Shown here one piece after another: positions 42,885 to 53,600 of a stretch of DNA of 64,000 bases; the stretch's first letter is position 1, and each line of letters begins with the position of its first letter. Both the position numbers and the translations under genes were made by a program. The notes beneath the pieces were generated by a model. It worked only from the letters and a program-made list of their open reading frames with translations. It searched no databases and had not been told where the DNA came from. The stretch covers positions 43,603,661 through 43,667,660 of the forward strand of contig OY829541.1 of assembly GCA_963691705.1 (NCBI GenBank), written 5' to 3'. This stretch comes from Viola odorata (taxonomy: Eukaryota > Streptophyta > Magnoliopsida > Malpighiales > Violaceae).

Positions 42885-45303
42885 AAGGATCACTTTCCTT
42901 TGCCATTTATTGATCAAATGGGGGAGAGGTTGACTGGAAAGTCTTATTACTACTTCTTGGATGGTTATTGAGGATTCCACCAGATTCCAGTGGCTCCTAA
43001 AGACCAAGAAAAGACAACTCTTACTTTCCCATTTGGGACATTTGCTTACAGGTGCATGCCTTTTAATTTGTGCAATGCACCTGTAACCTTTTAGAGGTGT
43101 ATGGTGAGTTTATTTTCAGAATATGTGGAGAAAAGCATAAAATTTTTTATGGATGATTTCACTGTCTATGGTGATGATTTTAATCACTATCTTTCTAACC
43201 TTAAAAGAATTATGAGAAGGTGCATTGACATCAATTTGGTTTTAAACTTTGAGAAGTGTCATTTAATGGTTGATCAAGGTATTGTTCTTGGCTATATTGT
43301 GTCCAAGAAAGGAATTGAAGTGGATCAAGCTAAAATTGATATTATTAATAACCTGTCTTACCCTCATGCTTGCGTGAGGTTCTTAGTTTCCTTGGACATG
43401 CAGGTTTCTATAGAAGATTCATAAAGGACTTCTCAAAGATTGCCAAGCCAATGTGCAGACTCTTGCAGAAATATGTAGATTTTGATTTTGATAATTCCTG
43501 CAAGAAAGCCTTTGATGCATTGAAGGAGAGACTAACAACAACATCAACTATCCAAACACCTGACTAGAATTTTCCTTTTGAACTGATGTGTGATGCAAGT
43601 AATTCGGCTGTTGGAGCTATTCTTGGTCAGAAGAAAGGGAAAGATCCGCACGTGATTTATTATGCATCTAAGATGTTGGATGAGGCTCAAAAGAATTATA
43701 TAACAACAAAAAAAGAGCTCTTTGCTATTATATTTGCTTTGGATAAATTTAGATCTTCTTTATTGGGAACTAAAGTTGTTGTATTTTCTGACCATGCAGC
43801 CTTGGAATTCCTCTTGGCCAAGAAGAAGGCCAGGCCTCATTTGATCAGGTGGATTCTTCTTTTCCAAGACTTGATTTGGAGATTAGAGATAAGAAAGAGA
43901 GGGAGAATCTAGTTGCTGATCACCTGAGCATGTGACTTATAAGTGCAGAATTAGAACCAGTAAGAGAGGAATTTCTAGATGAATATCTTTTCCTTATGGA
44001 GATAGTAAAACCATGGTATACAGACATGGTTAATTACTTGGCAACAAGTAAGCATTTTGGGAACCTTACTGCTTAGGAAATGGTAAAAATAAAGCATGAT
44101 TCTAGATATTATGTCTGGGATGAGCCTTAATTATGGAGAGAGTGTGCTGATCAGTTGCTTAAAAGATGTGTCCAATAACACGAAATACCCTCCATCTTAA
44201 GATTCTGTCATTCTTATGCTTGTGGAGGGCATTTCGGTGCAAAGAAAACTACACTGAAAGTCCTTGAATCTGGATTCTATTGATATTTAAGGACAATTTT
44301 AGTTTTTGTAAAAATTGTCCTGAATGTTAGAAAATAGGCAACATCAGTTCACGAAATCAGATGCCAATGAACTATATTGTATCATGTGAGATTTTTGATC
44401 TATGGGGCATTGATTTCATGGGACCATTCCCCAATTCATGTGGTAATTTTTATATAATTTTATCTGTGGATTATGTATCTAAATTGATAGAGGCGAAAGC
44501 TACTAGAACGTATGATGCTAAGTCAGTTATTTCTTTTATCAAGTCTAACATTCTTAACAGGTTTGGAGTTCCAACGACAATCATTAGTGATCAGGGAACC
44601 CATTTCTGCAACAGAATAGTTGAGTCCTTGTTCAAGAAATACAACATAACCCATAGAGTTTCCATTGCATACCATTCGTAGAACAACGACTAGGTAGAAG
44701 TGTCAAACAGAGAAGTAAAATCTATCTTGGCCAAAATAGTCAGCCCAAAAAGACGAGACTGGAGTCAGCGCTTGGACGATGCACTTTGGGCATACATGAC
44801 AACTTACAAGACACCAATTGGTATGACTCCATATAGGTTGGTGTATGGTAAGGCCTGTCATCTTCCTATAGAGATGGAACACAAAGCATACTAGGCAATC
44901 AAGCAATGCAATATGAATTTACCAAAGGCTAGAGAGAATAGAAAATTGTAGATTCATGAGTTGGAGGAATTGAGGAATCAGGCCTATGATAACTCAATCA
45001 TTCTCAAAACTAGGACAAAACAATATGACAACAGGAGAATCATTGAAAAGACTTTCTATATTGGATAAAAAAGTTCTTCTTTATAATTCCCAATTTAAGT
45101 TATTTTCTAGTAATATGAGAACTAAATAGGATGGACCATATATTATTATTAACATTTATTCTCATGGTGCTGTTGAAATTCATAATTTGAAGATATGAGT
45201 TATCTTTAAGGTGAATGGATGGAGATTGAAACCTTTCTATGAAGGATTCAAGAAGCACAAGGTGACAGAAGAATTGGTGGAAATGCCACCTCAATCACAG
45301 TAA
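42885..45303 (+). pseudogene. element J pol: RT, RNase H, integrase (Athila type), decayed
   Basis: RT starts abruptly with DHFPLPFIDQM, then the GFHQIPVAPKDQEKTT and FPFGTFAYRCMPF motifs and FFMDDFTVYGD near 43140-43170, where the second and third residues of the usual YxDD box are changed or kept as MDD. A frame change leads at 43370 to LGHAGFYRRFIKDFSKIAKP. RNase H is at 43586-43912: FELMCDASNSAVGAILGQ, KELFAIIFALDKFR and FSDHAALEFLL. The integrase zinc region is badly eroded at about 44200-44330. The core at 44361-44894 has [20 protein letters not shown] and a broken third motif. Stops are frequent. Athila pol is clear from the FMGPFP and [13 protein letters not shown] sequences. Confidence 0.75.
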
Positions 45304-45503
45304 AAAAGACTGTTATGTCAAGCCTAGGAAAATATATAAGGGCGCTTCATGGGAGCAAACCCATGTTTTCTTTCGTTTAATTTTATTTTTTATTGTTGCA
45401 AATAAATTCTGATATGTTTCTTAATGTATACTTATCATCCTTTGTGTTTATACCAGGTCTGCTGCTGTACAGAAATGATTTCCAAACCCAGGCAGCCATC
45501 TAG

Positions 45504-46297
45504 ACCATAGTTATCAAAACCGGACCGGACAGAGAACCGAAAATGCCAAAATCACTAAACCGAGCGGGTTTGACCGGATTGACCAATTGGATCATTTTGA
45601 ACTATTCATACATCAAACCGATCAATCTTAGATAATTGAACAGGTAAATTTTCATACTAACGGATGTGGCATTTTATAAATAGATGTGGAAGTACCGACC
45701 TGGCATAAACATCTAATTATCATTGTTTTCCTTTTATTATAGTAAATGGGCTCCAACACTGACATATGAGCTTGTTTAGAAGCCTAACCATGCGGCCCAT
45801 GAAACATTCCACCATCTCTACCTATTGCTAATCGAGAAAATCTAGATCGGTAACCATCCATCCATCTTATATAATCCCTGCTTCTTTTTCTACTGCCACC
45901 GTCTCAAGCGCAACAAAACTCCTTTTTCTTGCTTCTGTAAATTTTCTTATAAATGGCTACAAAGACGTTGGGGGATGATTAGAAAAAGAGGGTTGGAGTG
46001 GGAAAACCTAAACCCCAAATTGGATTTTGAAGGTCTAAAAAGATCAATATAGGCAAAATCTAATTGTCGTCGATTAGTATGGCTTTAATCTTCTTATCCT
46101 TCTTTTTTCTATATGGGTTTTTTGTCAAAATGGCGTCATTTGGCTTTGACCTAACCGGTTAGATAGTTAATCGGTCGAGTCGACCAGTTTTTTCCGGTCA
46201 GGATGCATATCCAGTCAGATAGCTAAACCGACCCAAAAACCTCTTTGGGTCGCCGGTCCGACAGTCGGGTCGGTCTGATTCTAATAACTATGGTCTA
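45504..46297. mobile_element. MITE-like insertion in element J
   Basis: The left end CCATAGTTATCAAAACCGGA and the right end read on minus, CCATAGTTATTAGAATCAGA, form terminal inverted repeats. TCTAGA stands on both outer sides. The inside is rich in CCGGACCGG/CCGGTC motifs near both ends and has no long frame. The superfamily is not certain. Confidence 0.55.
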
Positions 46298-46473
46298 GAC
46301 TACCTTCTTGGCTAGTGTCTTAGCCAAGACACTTATGACAGTCAGCCAAGACACGTGGCAAGAGAATAAAAAGAGTTGCGCATGCATTTAAAAGGAAAAT
46401 CAATTCTAGTTAAACCATAACTACACAAGCCAAAATTCACTCAGGCACTCTCTTCTAGTCTTCTTTCCTAGAC

Positions 46474-47284
46474 TGATACGATCATGCCTAGCCTAGTCTT
46501 GGTGGTAAGTGAGCACACATCCGCAAGCCGAGAGACATGCCCGGAGCCATAAAAAATAGGCGAGATCTGTACCAACCAGAGGCCACTAGCGCGTCCGAGC
46601 CAACACTGCAGAAAGTGCTTAACGGTATGCTATCAGATTGGTATTTTGGAGTAATTTTTGTCGATATTAACGGCATGCCATTAAGGCCTTAACGACATAC
46701 CGTTAGTCTCGGGATAGAAACGCGAAAATGCATGTTTTTAGGGCTTTTTGAGCTCATTTTATGTAATAGTATAAATAACTACTTCTCTTCTTATTTTAGT
46801 CAGTTTTTGATGAGTGAATATTGATTGAGAGAGAGAGTTTCCTCCTCCTTTATTCACCTTAAACTCATATCTTGTACGCTTCTAAGTTTGATGGGTCTTT
46901 GATAACTTACAAGAAAATGTTAACCATCAATTTGTGTAAGTTGTTGTTACTTCCTTTTGTGAGCGATCAAGTGAATGAATGAGTGTTTGTGTTTGTGTTT
47001 GTGTTTGTTGTAATATTGAGATTATTGTACCCATTTATTCAATTTATTCATCAAGCATATCTTAGGCATTCAAGCAATCGTTGTTCAAGTCTCCATCTCT
47101 AATCTCATCCACCTTCTTCGGGTATTATCTATCTATTTCGTGTTTCATTTCTTGTGTATTTTTTGCTGCATTTCCTCCATCTTCTTATGTGTTTTCTTGT
47201 GTGTTTGGTCTTATAAACTCAAGGCTATATCCTCTCAAGCTCCATATACAATTTGGCCTACTCACCCTAAGCTGGATCGTATCA
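46474..47284 (+). repeat. 5' LTR of element F
   Basis: 811 bp from TGATACGATCATGCC to GGATCGTATCA. It contains GTGTTT repeats near 46985 and a TATA-like stretch near 46768. Confidence 0.75.
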
Positions 47285-48400
47285 AGTGGTAGTGAAGCTT
47301 TTAGCGCTCTTGAGTTTGTTGTTGTTGTGTCTGTTGTACCTCCCAAAAAAATATGAAATTTTGTGTCCAAAAACTTCCGTTTGTTTTTGAGTCTCCTAAA
47401 AATTTTGGGCAAATTTCATGCATTTTGGCCAAAACAAAAAGGTGTGCAAATTTTCATCCGAGAAAAGTAGTTTTATATTCTAGGTCTGTTTTCTCTGTGT
47501 TCTCAACTGAATTTATTTTTCATACCTTAATGAAAGTTGTATATAAATATCTTAGGAATGTCCATGTAAAATTTTGTGAATTTTAGCCATAGGTTTCTAT
47601 TTTTTTGAGTCAAAATCCGAATAATAGTCCAAGAATAGCTCAAACAGACTGCTTGGTGTTCTTCATGTTCTTCATGTGTTCTTTATCTTGAGTCAGTTTG
47701 ATCTATTTTTGCTTTCTTATTTCATCAATTATGTGTTTCTCTTTCAGATTAATCTATTTTAAATTGACCCAAAAGTCAGCAACTGCACCTCTTACAACTT
47801 TCCCCACCTACTCATGCTCACTTGCCCAACAATTACCCCTTTTATGCTAAACCAAAAAGTCACCTCCAAAAGCAAGCAAGGACTTTCCTGATTGAGCTAG
47901 GACAGACCAGCTGGCTTCACATGTCTATCTACACCCCAAAGCCAGCAAAAAAAATACCCCCCAGTCCTAAACTAAAACCATCTAAGTTGCAAACAAAATC
48001 CTAAACAAAAATACGCAATTGGGCACCATTAGAGGCAAAAACGTGGTGAGTATTAAACCTATGTTTGAGCTACTACTTTTGTATAAAACTCCAACTTAAG
48101 TCTTCTATTTTTGAGTCTCTAAGTCCTTAAGTCCTACACATATTTTCCCTTTCTTTTCTGGACTTTGCAAGGATTTTCCTACTCATGCTCACTTGCCCAA
48201 CAATTACCCCTTTAGTTCCCAACAATTCCAGCTTAAGTCAAGAGGCAATTTTTCCAGCAAAGTGTATCTTGATTCTTGTCTCTTTTTCCTGTGTGTCTTC
48301 CTTCATCTTACGATTTAGTCTTCTTGTGTTTGATGCTTGGGTTTGATAACTTGAATGCTCGAGAATACACATCGTTACTTGCAAACGCTTGAGTGATTGT
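47285..48400 (+). other. leader of element F with internal duplication
   Basis: Non-coding. A 35-bp block starting TACTCATGCTCACTTGCCCA occurs at about 47811 and again at about 48179. The ORF at 48678-49076 and others nearby are shadow frames of gag. Confidence 0.5.
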
Positions 48401-48479
48401 GAGTGCAATTTTTTCAAGAGTTTAAACACGAGCGGAAACACGTGAGGATGTGTGATTTTACTAACATGTATGTATGTAT

Positions 48480-50327
48480 ATATACATGATAGTTACCAAT
48501 TTCATGGTAATGAAGCATACGATCCTTATGCTGAAGGTGGCTACGAGCATAATATTGATAGTGCGGATGAATGCCAAGATGCACATGATGCAAATTGTAA
48601 CGAGTATGAAGACTATGAAGAGCCTTAAAGTCCTCATGTCTCAAGTTATGGCCTAGGTTCCGTTTCCAATCAAAGCCTTGACCATGGCCCCAATTCTAGA
48701 CGACGTTTCCTCTACTCAAGTGCACAAGTCCGAAATAATCATGATAGAATGCAAAGTCGAGCACCACCTCCTTTTCCTCCTAGGGTTCGGCCTCACCAAG
48801 GCTGACATGCCCAAGAATTTCAACAAGGCCGAATGGCCAACCCAAGGAACCTCCAACAACCCCATTTCTGAGATCAACAAGACTCAAGCTATAGCCTCGG
48901 TTCCTCTAAACAATACCTTGGCCATGGTCCCTCTACTAGCGGCCGAGACATTTCAAATCGCCAAGAAACTATATTTCCCATCTTTAAAGGTAACCCCGAC
49001 CCGATTGAGTTTATTGAATGGTTGTACCACATTGAGAAAATATTTGAATGTCATCAATTTTCAGAAAGTAAGTTAGCCAAGCTTACTGCCATGACATTTG
49101 AAGATTATGCTTATGATTGGTGGTACGCAATAAACCGTGATCGAGGAAGGCGACAAAGAAAGCCAATTGCTACTTGGTATGAAATGTGGCGAGCAATGAG
49201 GAAATGATTTGTGCCCTCGCACGCTCAACTGGAATTAGAAAACAAATTGATTTCTATCCGACAAGGGTCCAAATCGGTGAGATCTTACCATGATGAGTTT
49301 GATGATGTACTCATCAAGACCTACATTCATAGAGACACGTGTGAGACCATGGAGTGGTTTGAAAATGGGTTGAACAAGAAGATTAGACGATGGTTTGAAC
49401 CTAAAGTGTTTACAAGCCTATATTCCATGTGCCATTTTACCTTGAAAATGGAAGCTCATGAGTCCTCAATGAAGCTAAATCGACACTCATCTCAATGCTG
49501 TCCAAGTACCGTAGAGTCTTCTCCTCCCATTCCCTCATAGCAAAAGCCAAACCTAGTGCACAATGAACCTTCCACGTCTTTCTCTTCATCTATTTTCGAG
49601 CTATCAAGATAGGTAAGTGTAGTAAAAAATGATAGTGAACATGAGCGCGAGAAGAGTGTAAGTGAAAATGCTAAATTTATGAGTGAGAAATATGAGCTTG
49701 AAAATGAAGAGAGAGGTCTTGAGCATGAAAAAAATAAGAGGAGTGATGAGGAAAAGGCATGGCATAAAAAGAACAAGCGTGCCAATGAGAGTGAGTGCAA
49801 TCATACCCTTACGAATGAGTCGGGTGAACATATTGAGCCAATTGTATTTCAAGTTTTTGAACCCTTTGTTTGAACTTAGGAATATTACGTAGGAGAGTGA
49901 AAAGAGTGTGAGCAAAGGAGGTGAGGGAAGGATTAGAGATAATATTTTGTTTGCTAACGATCCAATGAGCGTGCCTTTGAGCAATGAGGATCGTCTATCT
50001 CATTCTAACATGAAGAATTCTTTCTTTTCTATTTTTGAACCTCTTTTATAGAATTTTCCTACAGATTTTGTCAAGGAGCTTGGAGCCTATGAGGATCCTT
50101 TCCTAAGCTCCATCCCTAACCGATACCACGATCTTAAAGCAATGGATTCGAGCATGAGTCCTTTTGAGGGGAAAGGTGATGATACGATCACACCTAGCCT
50201 AGTCTTGGTGATGAGTGAGCGCACATCAGGAGGCCGAGAGACATGCCCGGAGCCATCAGAAATAGGAAAGATATGTACCAACCCGAGGCCACCCGCGTGG
50301 CCTAGCTTTACCTACACGTGTGCCTAA
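48480..50327 (+). pseudogene. element F gag and LTR-encoded tail, decayed
   Basis: The first part, acidic (GGYEHNIDSADECQD) then arginine- and proline-rich, is open only in patches. The capsid-like region is clear at 49022-49540: IEKIFECHQFSESK, YAYDWWYAINRD, RQGSKSVRSYHDEFD, which parallels GTKSVGEYYNEIE in C. A long charged stretch (49620-49870) follows. There is no zinc knuckle or protease signature. At 50142-50327 the frame reads MDSSMSPFEGKGDD, crosses the LTR start (50180) and stays open for about 48 codons. The position of the tail motif is the same as in pol-bearing elements. Confidence 0.6.
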
Positions 50328-50749
50328 GCCAATGCTGCAGAAAGTGTTTAACGGTATGCCAACAGATTGGTATTTTAGAGCAATTTTTCCGAGATTAATG
50401 GCGTGTTGTTAAGGCCTTAACGACATACCATTAGTCTCGAGATAGAAACACGAAAATGCATATTTTTAGGGATTTTTGAGCTTATTTTGTGTAATAGTAT
50501 AAATAACTACTTCTCTTCTTATTTTCGTCATTTTTTTATGAGTGAATATTGATTGAGAGAGACAGTTTCCTCCTCCTTTATTCACCTTAAACTCATATCT
50601 TGTAAGCTTCTAAGCTTGATGGGTCTTTGATCACTTACAAGTAAAGCGTTAACCATCAATTTGTGTAACTTGTTGTTACTTCCTTTTGTGAGCGATAGAG
50701 TGAATGAATGAGTGTTTGTGTTTGTTGTAATATTGAGAGTATTGTACCC
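50180..50749 (+). repeat. 3' LTR of element F (truncated)
   Basis: It matches the 5' LTR from TGATACGATCACACC to ATTGTACCC, then diverges. About 255 bp are missing. Confidence 0.75.
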
Positions 50750-50984
50750 TGATATGGTGTAATTTTGTATATATTTTCTCCTTCTTTCTTTGCCCAATTT
50801 TGAGCATGATGCTGTGATTTGCCGTTATTTCCACCTTTTTGTAGATTTAGGCTAGAAGAGGAGAAAGATGCAGAATGCACAGATTTTGGACGAGTTTCGC
50901 TGGAACATCAAGTGTCAAGGCCTAGCTGCAGATTGTTTAGGCCTAGATTAAGGACGTTGCAGATGCTTATAACTCCGACACACA
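50750..50984 (+). repeat. unassigned LTR-like fragment, possibly Athila
   Basis: It starts TGATATGGTGTAATTTTG exactly where the LTR of F breaks off and ends where the LTR of G begins. The start and the CACCTTTTTGTAGATTTAGG stretch resemble the beginnings of Athila-type LTRs. No coding is seen. Confidence 0.35.
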
Positions 50985-51193
50985 GCTGGGGTGCGCGCAG
51001 GCTGGCTTCCTCCGAGGCTGTCTTTGCCTTCAGTTCCATGTGAATGAGGCTGCTGAGCCTCGCCTGCAAGACTCGGGCCCTGGGACGAGTGATTGGGCCC
51101 GTGGGCGGCAATGGGAGGTTCGCGACTGCGGCTTCCTCCAAGGCTCGAGTCTTGGCGTGGGTGATTGGACCTGTGGCACTAGGGATCATATCA
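50985..51193 (-). repeat. 3' LTR remnant of element G
   Basis: It matches 57684-57892 of the other LTR. The boundary is GGGATCATATCA with the purine tract beyond it (TCCCCTCCATCTTGAG on plus). The rest of the LTR is lost at 50985. Confidence 0.75.
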
Positions 51194-53600
51194 TCCCCTC
51201 CATCTTGAGAAGGATTCGTCCTCGAATCCAGATCAGCAACATCCGCACCATCTGCATCAAACAACCTTAAGTCAGAAATATTAAATGTTCCATGAATCGA
51301 ACCATACTCACTTGGGAGGTCGAGGCAGTAAGCGTTGTTGTTGATCTTCTCAACAATCTAAAATGGGCCATCTCCTCATGGTGCTAATTTCCCACGTCTT
51401 TTCTCTGGAAACCTCTCACGTCTGAGGTGCAGCCATACCCAATCGCCAACTTCGAAGGACACGGTCTTGCGGCCTTCATTGCGCTTGCGCATTAGGCGCT
51501 CATTCGTGCGCTCAATATTTTGCTTAGCCTTCTCATGTATCCTCTTGACATTTTCTACCCTCTGCTGTCCATCTAAGTTAGAAACATCACTCAAAGGCAA
51601 AGGGGTCAAATCCATGGGAGTAATCGGATTAAAACCATAAACTACTTCAAAAGGTGAACAATTTGTAGTAGAATGGATTGAATGATTATAAGCAAACTCC
51701 ATGGTATGCCTATTAGTATTGTTAGTGACTGTGGTGGAAGGTTTTTGAGCCACTTTTGGTGAGTTTTGTGGAATCGCCTTGGAACGAAATTGTTGTATTC
51801 AACTTCTTGTCACCCTCAAACCGACGGTCAAACTGAGGTTGTTAACCGTACTGTAGGGTCTCTTTTACGCTCTTTAGTTACTAAACATGTCTCTAAACTG
51901 CCTCCCTAAAGAAAATATTAGCAACGTTAGACGCATCATTAGTATATTTACAAGGCAAAAATTGCGCCATTTTAGAAAACCTATCTACAACAACAAATAT
52001 GCTATCCTTACCATCCCAAGAGTGAGGTAATCCTACAATGAAGTCCATGGACAAATCAGTCCAAGGTTGGGAAGGCACGGGTAGCGGCATATATTCACCA
52101 TGACTAGCTAATCGAGATTTTACCCTTTGGCAAATTACACATCTAGCAATCACACGTACAACATCACGTTTCATCTTAGGCCAATAAAAGTGTGATTTCA
52201 GCATGTCATAGGTTTTATTAATGCCAAAGTGGCCCATCAACCCACCACTATGTGATTCATGCACAAGTAACTCACGCAAAGAACATCTAGGAATGCAAAG
52301 GCGCTTGCGCCAAAATAAATAATTATCATGCGTAAAGAATTTAGCCATGGAATCACAAGTCTTATAAATCTCACCAAAGTCCAAATCAGTAGGGTAGAGT
52401 GGAATGATTTGAGAAAACCCTAAAAATTTGACACTTAAAGAAGAGATTAAGACATACCTCCTAGACAATGCGTCGGCCATAACATTGTCCTTTCCTTCCT
52501 TGTACTTGATGTGATAAGGGAAGGCTTCAAAGAACTCCAGCCACACGGCATGTCTCCCATTCAACTTCCCTTGTCCCTTTAGGTATTTGAGGCTCAAGTG
52601 GTCGGTGTGCACCACAAACTCCCTCGACATCAAGTAGTGTTGCCAAACCTCGAATGCCCTAACTAACGCATAAAGCTCTTTGTCATACGTTGGGTAACGT
52701 AGCTGGGCATCCTTGAGCTTCTGACTAAAGAAGGCTATTGGCTTCTTCTCTTGCATCAAAACAACACATATACTGATTCCACTCGCGTCGCACTCCAACT
52801 CAAACGGCTTGTCAAAGTCGGAAAGTGCTAATACGGGCGCGTTGGACAGCTTGTCCTTTAACGCTTGGAATGCGGCCTCTTGAGGTTCCTCCCACCTGAA
52901 ATCAACATGTTTCTTAGTTAGGTCATTAAGTGGGGCAGCAAGAGTACTAAAATCACTAGTGAAATGACGATAAAAGGAAGCTAAGCCATGAAAGGAGCGG
53001 ATGTCGCTTGCTGTTTTTGGCGTCGGCCACTCCTTGATTGCTTGCACCTTCTCTTCATCCACCTTCACACCATCTTTTCCCACAAGAAACCCTAAGAAGT
53101 TAACCTGTTCTAAAGTAAAAGAGCACTTGGAGAGCTTAGCATAAAGCTTCTCTTCGCGCAAGGTTAGGAAAATCTCTTTAAGATGCGAAACATGCTCATG
53201 CAAAGATTTGCTATAAACTAAGATGTCATCAAAGTATACAACAACAAATTTGCCTATAAAATGCCTAAGAACATGGTTCATAAGTCTCATGAATGTACTT
53301 GGGGCATTAGTCAATCCAAACGGCATCACTAACCATTCATACAATCCATATTTTGTTTTGAATGCCGTTTTCCATTCATCACCCTCTTTCATTCATATTT
53401 GATGATAGCCGCTCATTAAGTCAATTTTCAAAAAAATTACACTACCACTAAGCTCATCTAGCATATCATCTAAGCGAGGTATGGGGTGACGATACTTTAC
53501 CATAATTTTGTTGACAGCTCGGCAGTCAATATACATTCGCCAAGTTTCATCTTTCTTCGGCACTAGAATCACTAGAACGATGCATGGAGATAAGCTTTCT
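51194..53600 (-). pseudogene. element G pol: RT, RNase H, integrase with inverted core
   Basis: RT motifs: [19 protein letters not shown] and [14 protein letters not shown] in the 499-codon frame 53392-51893. RNase [49 protein letters not shown] and ADALSRRYV. Integrase zinc region: [13 protein letters not shown] ... CVICQRVKS. The core starts with [16 protein letters not shown] and [12 protein letters not shown] and stops at NIFFREA. The next core segment, with the second and third acidic residues ([22 protein letters not shown]), lies on the plus strand at 51700-51900. The C-terminal part (MEFAYNHSIHSTT, FEVGDWVWLHLRRERFP) is again on minus. The tail DLDSRTNPSQDGGDD leads into the LTR with GPITHAKTRALEE. 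A catalytic integrase cannot be made. Confidence 0.85.
51700..51900 (+). other. inverted 0.2-kb segment of integrase core in element G
   Basis: Read on plus, codons run from HGMPISIVSDCGGRFLSHFW through [20 protein letters not shown] to [13 protein letters not shown], exactly the piece missing from the minus-strand frame between FFREA and MEFAYN. The left breakpoint falls in the palindrome CCATGG (51699-51704). Confidence 0.8.

Larger units (their letters stand above)
41503..46473 (+). mobile_element. Athila-like element J: LTR joined directly to pol
   Basis: A 1.38-kb LTR is followed within a few bases by the middle of RT, so the primer site, gag, protease and RT start are deleted. RT, RNase H and integrase remnants then run on the plus strand to about 45300. 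A GGGCGCTTCATGGGAG-type motif (about 45340), usual downstream of Athila pol, comes next. The 3' part holds a MITE-like insertion and is cut by the LTR of F at 46474. No 3' LTR was found. Confidence 0.7.
46474..50749 (+). mobile_element. non-autonomous gag-only element F
   Basis: The 5' LTR (46474-47284) is followed by primer site AGTGGTAGTGAAGC, an 1.1-kb leader, a decayed gag and a short linker. It then passes directly to the tail motif SSMSPFEGKGDD with polypurine tract and the 3' LTR (50180-50749, cut). There is no protease, RT, RNase H or integrase. The design matches C, but with even less coding content. The 3' LTR lacks its last part because other sequence starts at 50750. Confidence 0.65.

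Noticed and set aside
47081..47356. 91-codon frame across LTR end and primer site of F
   Set aside because: It spans the LTR border and has no protein-like motif.
49604..49984. 126-codon minus-strand frame
   Set aside because: Shadow of the charged plus-strand gag region of F; the hydrophobic codons are the complement of lysine and glutamate codons.
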